Below are positions 10,332 through 23,036 of a DNA stretch of 64,000 nucleotides, in pieces. This stretch comes from Allantophomopsis cytisporea. Taxonomy: Eukaryota > Ascomycota > Leotiomycetes > Phacidiales > Phacidiaceae. The DNA lies in the NCBI GenBank assembly GCA_024752435.1, contig CP103028.1:744001-808000 (forward strand), in the 5' to 3' direction. How positions within the stretch are numbered: position 1 is the first letter of the stretch; every line of letters starts with the position of its first letter. The position numbers were made by a program, and so were the translations under genes. Below the pieces are notes generated by a model. That model had not been told where the DNA came from. It worked only from the letters and a program-made list of their open reading frames with translations, and searched no databases.

Positions 10332-11438
10332 TCAAGTGCTCATAGATACTGGCTCACTCTCCATGGCGTTGTTGATCTGCTCGGAGGACTCCTGATTATC
10401 GACGCCGTTGAAGAGTTTTGCTTTGATATCCCCTGCCACCAAGCCCATGTGCTCCTCACCAGCAATTTTACTACTGTCTCGAAGAACCTTTTCTAATTGG
10501 GAATCAGCCGCCTTGCTTGTGCCGGTGCTTGGACCCTTGTTGCGGCTAATAGCACTGCTGGTCTGCCGTATCTTCTCACTCAAGTCCAGCATTTGCTTGC
10601 TGCTGTACTCTCTATTGGTAAAAAGTGGGCTTTGACTAAGTGTCTGCACCCAGTATTTGTTCCACAATTGATCCAAAAGTTGAGAATCGAGCGAGCTTTT
10701 GAAATGTGATACTTCAAGGGAGTAATATCTGCTAGCATGAGCTCCAAAATCGGCGGCTTTGGACAATGGAATAGTCTGGTACCCATCATCAGTGGAAGCA
10801 CTCGCTTTGTAATCTTCTGGGTACGTTCTGAAAGCACCAATTTCCACTTTGCCTGCAGATATGGTGCGATCTGGATCAATGACAACGGCCAACCATGGAT
10901 CAGAGAACTGTCCCATTGCTTGCGTGCCAACATCGATACCGCTCAACCAACAGCCATATCCTGGGTGACTGTGATACCAGCCAACAGCGTTCTCTGGTTT
11001 TCCAACCTCGCGGCACTTGCTTAAGTATTCGACAATGTAGACATTTGCTTCGTCATGGGCGTTGACCCTTGTTTCGGTTCCCTCCACTGGTAGTCTGAAA
11101 GCATCCGTAACAATGAAGGTATCGCCAGAAACCCTGCCTTGCATCAGACCCATGACCTCAAGATTACCCCCAGATCTAGCGTGCATGGTCATCTTGAGCA
11201 GAGCTACAGCGGAAATCCGAACGTTCTTGAAGTGATTAGGATTTGCCTTCCACGGCCTGGCATCGTTGATCGCCTTCTGCTCGGCTGCATCGTAAGTGTA
11301 GAGTGCATCTTGAACAGGATCGACTAGCTTGACATTGTTGTCGAGCTCTATTGCGGAAAACGATCAGCTATGATAGATGTGTAGGGTAACATTTATGATA
11401 AGATGATGCTTACCCCATGTCTTGCGGGCAATCTCCAT
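10332..11438 (-). CDS. csn5: COP9 signalosome subunit 5, JAMM deneddylase, 346 aa
   Basis: CSN5 is the metalloprotease subunit of the COP9 signalosome. It removes Nedd8 from cullins and so resets cullin-RING ubiquitin ligases, mainly in the nucleus. Seen: exons 11438-11414 and 11347-10332 with a 66-bp intron, giving MEIARKTWELDNNVKLVDP at the start. The MPN+ domain begins near residue 50 with VRISAVALLKMTMHARSG. The JAMM zinc site is intact: the glutamate of NLEVMGLMQG, then HSHPGYGCWLSGID with both histidines, the serine and the aspartate. Length is normal. The reading frame stays open a little upstream of the chosen ATG, so the true start could be a few codons earlier. It is divergent from ase1, with 763 bp between start codons. 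Confidence 0.93.
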
Positions 11439-12201
11439 GACGTCTACTGCCTGTTGCCCGTCGTCCTGATGGAGTTAAAAAACCGTAGTGTACTACTTTC
11501 TGCTCAGCAGTACTTAGAACCCAGCGAAGAAGCTCTGATGCTGATGGAGATAGAAAAGATTGAATGTTGTTGATGACTGACGATCACTGAATGAGTGCAT
11601 GGAGTACAAAATGACTTCACGTATCCACGGGAAGGCTGGATCTTCGAGCTTGAGCTTTGGCGAGGCTACGCAGGCCCCACCGTTAATGTGGTAAGTGGAT
11701 ACGGAGAATACCTGCATAAGGTAAGGGAAGGTAAGGTTAGGTAGTACGATACAAGTAAGGTTTCATCTCCATAGCAACGTGCAAACTTCCTAGCTGCCAG
11801 GCTAAGTAAACACCAGTTGCGCGCACGCTCGCCTTATCACTACCTAAACACCCCATCTCAATCGCATTTTGTGCAGATCTGCATCATCGCAATACCACTT
11901 TCACTTCGAAAACTCCACACTCTTTCTTGTCAATCGGATCGTTCTGATCATTTCAACTACAGACCCTTTCAATAGATGCATGGGCTTCCGTAACAACTAT
12001 TCAGGTGCTTGCCATCGCTTTCAACCTCAACTATACGCTATATAGCTGTTGGCCATTGAACCAGCATCGACTTGGCAAATTTATATCTTCAGACGCCATT
12101 AACAGCATTCTTCGCTTCTATAAATCCCCTTTTATCCTCAAGCCTGTTTCTCACCTCCGTTCGTCCTGTCAATTTGCGTACGCGCAAGAGGTTAGATAAC
12201 T
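11439..12201. promoter_or_regulatory. Shared divergent upstream region of csn5 and ase1
   Basis: The 763-bp gap between two divergent starts must hold both promoters. It contains an iterated AAGGTAAGG motif at about 11718-11745 and pyrimidine-rich stretches near 11880-12180 that would form the ase1 leader. Short ORFs here (11514-11717, 12005-12199) have no support. Confidence 0.5.
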
Positions 12202-14618
12202 ATGGACTCAAGTTACCTTTCGTCGCAAGTGTCGACCATCATAAATCAGTTGCATGGTCTCTTCGATGAGATCGGAGTACCTACCCATGAACGTGAGACT
12301 CGAGAATCAGAGGTCAGTCAATTGTTTTAGTTATGCGTATCGCACTATTGACACAAGACTACAGCTCTTTGCTGCTCTCTCAGAGACTCTACACAACCAA
12401 GTACGAATCGTTGCTGCGGAGAAGAATGACTTAACCGATGAGGCGCAACGTATCATCACCGCGATAAAGCAAATGGAAACATCTCTTGATGACAATAAAG
12501 GCCGCCAACAATACGAAGCCGAGGACGAGGAGTTGAAAATCACGTTCCCATTATCTCGTTGCTTGCAGAAGCTCAAAGAGAAACATTCGCAAATCAACAA
12601 AGTCCACAGAGATCGGTTTGAGCAAGTCAAGAGTAAGCCCCATCACTGGAAATTACTACAGAATATACTAACGCCTCGTAGAGCTTGTACAAGCCCTCGA
12701 ATCGTATTCCTCACACCTCGAATCATCCTTCATCAAAGTTACTTTACCACCTAGCGGTGACAATGCTTCTGTTCCACCCACATTCGATCTTTCTCCCTCC
12801 TACATCACTGCTCTTGATAATGAGTTTACTCGAGTATACGAAGAATACACACGCCGTGTCGCGACAGTTAAAGCATTGTCTGAACATATCATCCAGCTTT
12901 ACGCTGAATTAGGCACTCCTCAGGCTCAAACCGATGGCACTATTGTCAAGTTTTATAGAGACTCCCCGGAACAACTTGGTTTACACGAGGATGATATTTC
13001 AAGACTTCGTGGTAAACGCGATAAGCTTGCTGAGGAGAAGAAGTTACGTGAAAGACGCCTCAAAGAGTTGAGAAATACTGTTGAAGCTCTATGGGATAAG
13101 CTTGGAGTTGAGGAGTATGAGAGAAAGTCTTTCCTGAATAGCAACAGAGGTTGTGGAGTCCGACAAATCAACGAATTCGAGGATGAGCTGGCACGACTGA
13201 ATGAACTCAAGAGACAAAACCTCCATTTGTTTGTTGAAGATGCTAGATTCAAGCTGCAAGCCCTTTGGGATAGTTTATACTTCTCGGAGGATGAAATGCT
13301 TGAATTTACGCCGGCATTTTCTGATGTCTACAGTGATGCTCTATTGGACGCCCATGAGCAAGAGATCGAAAGGCTTGAGACTTTGAGAGAACAACGTGCC
13401 CCCACACTTGCACTCATTGACAAGCACAGATCGCTTATCAAGGATCGTGATGAGCTTGCTGCCTCAAGTCAAGACGCTTCTCGCCTCATGATGCGCGGCC
13501 AGAAGGGAGAAAAGCGTGACCCCACAAGGTTGCTCAGAGAAGAAAAGATGCGCAAGAGGATTGCAAAAGAGCTTCCAAAAATCGCAGTCGAGCTCAGAAG
13601 GACCCTTGAAGCATGGGAAGATGAGTATGGTCGACCATTTCTTGTCCATGGTGAACGCTACATTGACGAACTCGACGCATCTGAGACTAAATCGGCCCCA
13701 GGACCCCGATCAAAGACTCCTTCTAGTTTCTCTGGTAGTTCCTCTGTTCGTGGCCCATCAAAGAGCTGCCCACCAAGCCGTTCAGAAAGTGTCATGGGTA
13801 GAGCAAATAGTGTAGTAAGTCGCAATGGCAGTGTACGTGCTCCTCCTTCAAGGGCAGGCGCGAAGACTCCCATTGAAAACAGCACAATCCGCCGCAGTCA
13901 ATTCGCAAGCTCCGTCTCAACCGCTGGGGGCCGTACACCATCGAAGATACCAAACCGGGCTCCTCTTACAAATTTGCATAATGCTAACAACTCCGAGCGT
14001 CCTCAAAGACCTGAGTCTATGCAGGATACTAGCACTGTGCGCAAAATGGGAGCTGCTAGTCGAGCACCGCCACCAAAGATGAGAGATATCTTCAATCACC
14101 CTGAGGATGATCAGACTTCGGCACGACACGTACGTGGCGACAGTGTTATATCCATTGGGAGTGTCCGTCATGTATCTCCAGAGGATGTGTATGATGATCG
14201 TGACCACAACACATCATTCTCTGAACAGCAACGCTCTCGTACAAAGTCATACCATGACCTCCACTCTAACCATCGAGTCAATGAGCGTTATGCTAATTTC
14301 GCACCACCTTCAACCACTAGACAATTTTCAAACACTTCTTCAGTAGCAACAACAACTGTTTCCGGATCAGAAAATTGGGAGACCTTTGATGATACTTCTG
14401 AGCCAGAAGATGATGGAAACTACTATGCTCATCGTCAGCCTTCCCATACGAAGCAATATATCCCTGAAGACGGTTATGCTCCACCTCGAAACAACATGAT
14501 GAAGAGACAGAGAAGTTTGGAGCCAGGAGCAGGTGCAGGTCACGAGCTCATGGCGACACACGAACCCAGGATGATCAGTGGAAGTGAGGCGAACTGGACA
14601 GATGAAGATGCATTCTGA
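12202..14618 (+). CDS. ase1: Ase1/PRC1/MAP65 microtubule bundler, 771 aa
   Basis: Ase1 crosslinks antiparallel microtubules in the anaphase spindle midzone. Seen: exons 12202-12312, 12365-12632 and 12682-14618; the second intron has a TACTAAC branch point. The protein starts MDSSYLSSQVSTIINQLHGL and is helical and coiled-coil over about residues 1-480. Typical blocks are LFDEIGVPTHERETRE, LHEDDISRLRGKRDKL and the spectrin-like microtubule-binding part with LWDKLGVEEYER and TLEAWEDEYGRPFLVHGE. The last 280 residues are basic and Ser/Pro-rich with CDK-like sites, for example RTPSK. Phosphorylation control by Cdk1 is known for the family and is inferred here. Domain order and length fit fungal Ase1. 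Confidence 0.92.
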
Positions 14619-15497
14619 GCGGTATGGTTATTCGATTTGGAGGTTGATACACGATGCGACTATTGGGAGAGCTCCATAACGGTGAAAACGATCACATGAC
14701 CTTCACGAAGTATCCGATGGAGTGGTCACAAGATGCAAGATTATTGTGTGGTTATCTGAATTCCTTTTATTACTTCTTCCTATGCGCTTCTATTTCTCTG
14801 GAGATGGATGAGTAAGCGCAAAAGTTTCTCTCCTTACTAGTGCTTTCTTTCATTTCTTTCATTTCCTTTCTTGTACAATATGACTTGACGATCATCTGGA
14901 GTTTTTGCCTCTTGTTTTAATTGACGATATCCGGTTTCTCTTCTTCCTTGCATGCCTGCCTCAATGCTCTTCTTGGAAAGGCGTTATGTTAATCATGTAG
15001 AGTTCTCCAGTACAGAAATGTTGTCTTAGCAGAATTGAACACGTTTGACATTAATAACTATTGCATTGTACACATGACCTGTGACTTCCATCAATGCACT
15101 CGCAACTCGTGCAGATTGTCCTACTTCTACGAAAATCCTCAATCGTGTCTTTTCTATTCTATTCTTTTCTGTTTCGATTTCCTCATCTATCATAAAAATT
15201 GCGAATGCAGATGTTATGAGCGTCTCAAATCAACGACCTTACCAAAAGTGTCGAGACCGGAATTCCTATCAACAGCCAAGAATCTTCAAGGTCCTCAAGA
15301 TACGACAAAGTCCTCTATTTGTTCCTACTTCCTAGTTTGACGAAGCAGGAAAGCTTTGGGTTGCCAACCAAGATCCTAAAACATGTAGTTCTTGTAACCA
15401 CCCTACGGACATACCTACATTAGGTAAAGCGCATAAAGACACCAAAAGCTCTGATTGCCAACTTATGATATCTGAATGGCAACAACTCAGAAACTGC
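14619..15497. other. 3' flank of ase1, no gene seen
   Basis: A T-rich stretch near 14820-14980 probably holds the ase1 3' UTR. Two overlapping plus-strand ORFs near 15035-15340 translate to unstructured, cysteine-rich sequence with no family look, and are not called. Confidence 0.5.
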
Positions 15498-16340
15498 TCA
15501 CTTAGCAAACTTATCTAGGTAGAACAATCGCATAACCTCCATAGTGTTTATAACATCTACTGGACTTTGTCCGATACAAGCCGAGAGATACTGTTGTCTA
15601 TTTTCTTTCCAACAATTTTCGAGACTGAGAGTTGTTTCAGAAGGATGCTGTCTGCGCATGGTCCCAGTTTTCTCATCGATTGCATGCATATGAAAGGGCC
15701 CATCTAATTCACGGCCTCTTGAGTTGCAACGACAAATCCAGGTATATGTATCATCTAAACAGAAGAACTCGCGCTCCTTCAGATGCCGTGGAGAGTTTGT
15801 GACCTGTTTAGCAGTGGAAGCTACTCGAAATATCTTGGTGCGATACTTGACTTCAGCTGAAAACATCCATCGGTTGAGGGCCTTGATGAATTCGACCTCA
15901 AGTGGATTCTTTAGGCAACGGAACCCGTCTGCTTGGTAGACGTCAAAAGAATTGATTTTATTCTGTTGTTGCTTGAGATGCAAGCATGACATCATTGTGA
16001 CTAGTTTTCTCTCAGATATCGATGAAAGGGATGAGAGGGATGCTGGCTTTTCTATCTTAATAAAAAGCTTGTTTCCGAGTTCCTTGCTGATATCCGTTCT
16101 CAGTTTGATACCTATAAGAAACCACTTCCCGGTCTTTGGATCGTTCTGATATATTCCTGGTACAGGTCCTTTACGATAGGAGGTGACCTTTTCATGACGA
16201 TGGTGTATGGCTTGGAGAATTGAAGTGACCAGGCGACAATGTCTTCGGATATTTGTATGTTTGCTTTCCTGGCATCTACCATAGATATGCTCCCTGATCC
16301 AGACATTAGCCTGGTAGGCAAGAGTTCCTGGATTATGCAT
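15498..16340 (-). CDS. Hypothetical protein, 280 aa
   Basis: Not recognised. It is a single ATG-initiated ORF starting MHNPGTLAYQANVWIREHIY. It is basic and rich in Lys, Arg and His, with no signal peptide or membrane segment. Repeated hydrophobic-aromatic stretches such as TYTWICRCNSRG and GKWFLIGIKLRT suggest a folded domain. The overlapping antisense ORFs are shorter. The length makes chance openness unlikely but not impossible. There is no intron. It lies between ase1 and the ribosomal protein gene with long gaps on both sides, so neighbours suggest no function. A lineage-specific gene or a decayed family member are both possible. Confidence 0.5.
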   Translation of the reverse strand: MHNPGTLAYQANVWIREHIYGRCQESKHTNIRRHCRLVTSILQAIHHRHEKVTSYRKGPVPGIYQNDPKTGKWFLIGIKLRTDISKELGNKLFIKIEKPASLSSLSSISERKLVTMMSCLHLKQQQNKINSFDVYQADGFRCLKNPLEVEFIKALNRWMFSAEVKYRTKIFRVASTAKQVTNSPRHLKEREFFCLDDTYTWICRCNSRGRELDGPFHMHAIDEKTGTMRRQHPSETTLSLENCWKENRQQYLSACIGQSPVDVINTMEVMRLFYLDKFAK

Positions 16341-16869
16341 AGTGTTCAGAGTTGCTTGGATATCGAAAGAAGCAAAAGGTGGTGAATCAGAAGTCGATAA
16401 AGCTGTAAGCTGTGTAATAGAAGTAGAACAGGAAGATGAGATAGACTAAGAATTGTGTAAAATAACGTATGCGTCTCGCATCTTATACAAAACTTCTTGG
16501 TTACGAAGGTAGTTGTAATCCTTTCATGTTATCAAAGTGCGGCAATTCACTCATAGACGGGGACCATTCAGGTGTAACAATGCACTTCGACTGCGCTGCC
16601 ATAATGTTCATTCTGAGGAAATGAAGGACAAAAAGAGAATGCATGTACCTTCATCTAATTACAATGTTGAATCCATTTAGTTTTTTTTCTGATTGTAGGA
16701 CCTGTGATCCAAGTGATAAGGGACAAGATACACTGAGGTACTTTAATTACTACCTCGAAGGAAGGTCGACTGACGCAATTCGGAAAAGTGGTTGATTTGA
16801 AATATACATAAGATACAAGAAGGTACCTTGTCTTAGCATCTCGAACAAGATATAGTCGGCGAAATCTAG
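16341..16869. other. Intergenic, no gene seen
   Basis: Upstream region of the hypothetical 280-aa gene. No ORF or splice pair is convincing here. Confidence 0.5.
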
Positions 16870-17387
16870 GATGGTTGATGATACAGAATGTAAGATTTAT
16901 TAAGGTATTTTTAGTGAAGGCTTACCACTCCTCCTGTCCTCGGATTCACTGGCCAAAGAAAGAACATGTAGTTCTGGGATAATAAGTGAGTAGCCCTCAC
17001 GGTTACAAGATAAACCACAGGCTTCGCACTGCACCAGGTTCACTTGTCCTGAACTGCAGCTAGATTATCGTCGTAGTAAAAAGAGCAAGTTCATATCAAA
17101 ATAGCTGCATGCGAGTTAATTTAGTATGAAAAGGGATTTGAAATATTTCCATTTGATAATCGAGCAGAACATTCTAAATTGAAAATGGACAGAAGAAAAA
17201 GCATAATGGACATGCATCAATAATGGAATTTGCCCTGCACAACCCAATTGAGACTGGATGAAGACGTAGTTAAAGCCATAAAACTAGTACGAAGAATCGA
17301 AATTGAGGCCACCAAAAAGCTTGCACTAACCTTGCGGGGAGAGAAGAGCCCTTGTAAAGCAGGGTCCTCTTTCGTTATCATATCCAT
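16870..17387 (-). other. Possible small multi-exon gene, unresolved
   Basis: A minus-strand ATG at 17387 opens MDMITKEDPALQGLFSPRK and ends at a GT donor near 17330. About 290 bp on, minus-strand sequence at about 17030-16927 reads PVVYLVTVRATHLLSQNYMF and then FLWPVNPRTGGV, ending at a GTAAGC donor. A possible last exon near 16868 could give DFADYILFEMLRQ. Together these look like a small membrane protein. The joins could not be completed in one frame, so only the region is reported. Confidence 0.25.
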
Positions 17388-17792
17388 ATCACTGTGTCGT
17401 CAGTAAGACATCACAGGCAGGCCTGAGCAGAATGAATTAGGAACAAAACCGAAAGCGAGAAACAACGGAGTTCGCCATGTCATATCTAAGAAATCCACGG
17501 CAGAAAGCATACACAACAACGCACGAAGCAAAAGTCCGAGTCATTTGAGTCGATTTTTACATTTAGTGCTACCGTCACTATTTTTTGATTGCCAACCAGG
17601 GAACTGTTTCGTCGTCGAACATTCAAATTGCTGTGCCATATCAGAGCCCTCGTTCAATCACGGAATATCGTTCTCAAAAGTGGATGAAACTGCATTGATC
17701 ATAGAGCATAGCTACATCTCTGTGATGCCCTGGCTCATATCAAAGCGAATCCGTAACCCATGCCAGTTTCCCAAACACAAACAACCAATTCC

Positions 17793-18513
17793 TTAAACCT
17801 CGGTGGTGACTCTGGCCTTGGCGTTGGTAACCTTAACACCGAGCTGCTTTGCGCGTGCGACAATCTCGACTCTCTTTCTCGCTGAAACGGCGTGGGAGAT
17901 CCTACTCAATGTCAGTAGTTTTCATTGGTGTTGGTTCGATGGAAAGTAACGTACTCTGCGGCGTAGGTCTTGTTGTGCATAAGGAGAAGGTCAACATCAC
18001 GGGTGTTGTTGACGAGGAAAGCCTTGTGGCCGGATGGCATCATATGGCGGGTCTTCTTGTTGGAACCGAAACCAATCTGTACAGAAAGCGTGGTCAGTCC
18101 CTGTTCTGTAGATCTCCTTCATGGTATGACGAATCTTCATCGATATTTTCATGTCGAATCCAATCATACAATCTCCCAATATCACTGTAGATAGGCGGTA
18201 CATACAGATGGCATAACCATTTGTCCCTTGAAACGTCTTCGGACACGGTTATCAATACCCTTAGGCTTTCTCCAGCTGGCGTCGACACATTTGTAGGTAT
18301 CGCTCTGATGTCTGTGGAAACGCTTCGTGCCTGCAAAAATCAATCAACTTTATATCCTCCAAATAGTCCACCAAACCAATTCTACGTCGATCCGCTCGTA
18401 TCGAGAGGCCTCAATCATCGTCGCGTCGGTACAGGGCTTCGGTGCTGGTGTTGATGGATAGGATTCAACGTACGCTTCTTGACGATCGGGATATGCTTCT
18501 TTGCGGAAACCAT
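17793..18513 (-). CDS. rpl32: 60S ribosomal protein eL32, 131 aa, four exons
   Basis: Structural protein of the large ribosomal subunit. Seen: exons 18513-18474, 18330-18206, 18076-17955 and 17901-17793 join to 396 nt. The product starts [18 protein letters not shown] and continues with the family blocks [57 protein letters not shown] and [20 protein letters not shown]. Length and order match eL32 throughout. Introns are 143, 129 and 53 bp, dense for such a short gene, as is common in fungal ribosomal protein genes. The first exon is only 13 codons. Confidence 0.96.
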
Positions 18514-19046
18514 CTTTAATTTTGTCAGCGGATTTGTATCGAAATGGCGATAGAGAAACTGCGATAGTCTCTGGAATATAAATCGTACCTTGCCGGTCGA
18601 GTTTGTCGGATGGATTGTCGTTGGTCGTTGGGCTCGCAAGTCTCGAATTTCCTCTTCGCAATACCCGAATGATTTGCGGCTCCGCACATGACTTTTCGTG
18701 CTAAGGGTTAAGACCTGCAGCAAATGTTCAATTGATTACATAAGCAATAGCGCATTATTCCGCAGATCACATGTTTTGTTAATGAGATTTGCGACAATAG
18801 AGAAAACTCTGCTTGCAACGAAAATTCAGAATGATGCTAAACAAGGAAAGCACATGGTTAAGATCCATCTGACTCCTTTACATCATTTTACATGCTGTGC
18901 TCAAGACTAGAAATGAAAGTTCCTCACAATGACCAGGTCGCTGAAATTCTGTATTGTACTATGCTCGAAGACTTATTCGAATTCACAAGAAAACTGAGCA
19001 TAAATAGATTGTATTGACAGCATCTATGGTTCACACATGCACCGAT
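18514..19046. other. Intergenic between rpl32 and the Hsp40 gene
   Basis: This holds the rpl32 promoter and the 3' end of the downstream-facing Hsp40 gene. The short ORFs here run antisense to, or read through, the rpl32 leader. No other gene is seen. Confidence 0.5.
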
Positions 19047-20483
19047 CTATTGCTGTGCGCACTGGGCACCATTTTCCATCTCATCTTCGTCATCTTCATC
19101 TTCCCATTGTCCCCCGGCCCGTGGATCACCGGAGTTTGCACCAAACTAGATTTTTGTTAGATATGTTCAACAAATGATACTGGGAGACTCACCTCTTCGA
19201 TATCGGCATCCTCTTCAAACTCTACTTCGTCAACTATCTCTGCCGTAATCTTTGGCTCTGGCTTCGGCAGAACAGCCTCCAGACTCGCATAAGATGACTC
19301 ATCCTTAACCCATCCATCTTCCGGGAATGCGATGTCTACCACCAAATAGAGATCACCTCTTGCATCAGTCTTCTTTTGGTACATACCCTCACCAGGAATC
19401 TTGAGGACCTGACCAGGTGTAAGAACCTTTCCTCGAGGATGGTTAAGGTGAATGCCTCTGCCATCAAGATGGGTGAGCACAACTCTTGAAAAGCCACAAA
19501 GAGCCTCCGCGAGCGTGATGTGTAATTCAGCAGAAAGATCTTGTCCAGCTCTCTGGAAGGTTTTATGGTCCTCCTCTTCAAGTGTAAAGACAATATCTCC
19601 TGGAATTTGATCTGGCACCTGGTCCGCTTCACCTTCGAGAACAATACGCTCTCCCTGTGCAGCACCCCTGGGGATATACAGCTCAAGAACCTTTCGTTCT
19701 GAAGTTGTTCGCTTGCCCTTGCACTTACGACATCTGTCCTTCTCTCTGAAGATGCTTCCCTGACCTTGGCAAGCATCACACTGTACTCTTGCTTGAGTGA
19801 CAAGTCCCGGGCCGACAGATCGTAGACCAACCGTCTCACCCTGACCATGACATCTCTCGCACTCTTTCGGCTTAACCTTTTCTTTTCCACCAGTACCCTT
19901 GCAATGGCTACAAATGACGTTCTTCGTACTGGCGAACTTTACAGTCTTGCCCTTGTAAAGCTCTTCGAGAGACACTTGATACTTCTGCTCTTCACTCTTT
20001 CCCTTGCGTGGTCGTCTTGGTCCACCACCTCCAGGACCACCAAATCCTGGTGGCATACCACCCATACCGCCACCCATGCCAAACATCTGCTGAAGAATGT
20101 CGTCTAGGTCTACCTCAGGTCCCATCCCGGATCCTCGGCTAGGGTCAAAGGCGGCCATACCGTGGGTATCGTACATCTCTCGCTTTTCTTCATCGTAAAG
20201 AATTTCATAAGCCTGGCTGACAGCCTTGAATTTCACATCGGCCTCTTCGCGCTGATCCTCTGGGACTTTGTCTGGATGACTTGAAAGGGCGGCCTGTAAT
20301 GTAGAGATTAGGGTATGATGATGTGTCTGCCAGTGGGGAACTCATACCTTATGATATGCCTTTTTGATTTCTGTCTTGCTTGCCGTCTTCTCAATGCTGA
20401 GTATCTCTGTTTGATTTTTCAGTTGGGAGGCACAGTAATCGACTGTAAGTGAACGTACCGTATAGATCGATCTCTTCGGCCAT
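19047..20483 (-). CDS. ydj1: Type I Hsp40 (DnaJA/Ydj1-like), prenylated C-terminus, 427 aa
   Basis: Co-chaperone that delivers unfolded clients to cytosolic Hsp70 and stimulates its ATPase. Seen: exons 20483-20459, 20406-20348, 20293-19193 and 19145-19047. The J domain carries HPD in ALSSHPDKVPEDQ. A Gly/Phe/Met-rich linker follows with FGMGGGMGGMPPGFGG. Four zinc-binding repeats are present: CSHCKGTGG, CERCHGQGE, CDACQGQGS and CRKCKGKR. After the substrate-binding domain comes an acidic tail ending CAQQ, a CaaX box for farnesylation like that of Ydj1. The last 33 codons, with the CaaX box, are separated by a 47-bp intron and are missed if translation runs into it. Class assignment is firm. 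Confidence 0.95.

Positions 20484-23036
<2,553 letters not shown>

Noticed and set aside
11514..11717. ORF that could be an N-terminal exon of csn5
   Set aside because: It does not join in frame to the known CSN5 start, and the 346-residue model is already of normal length.
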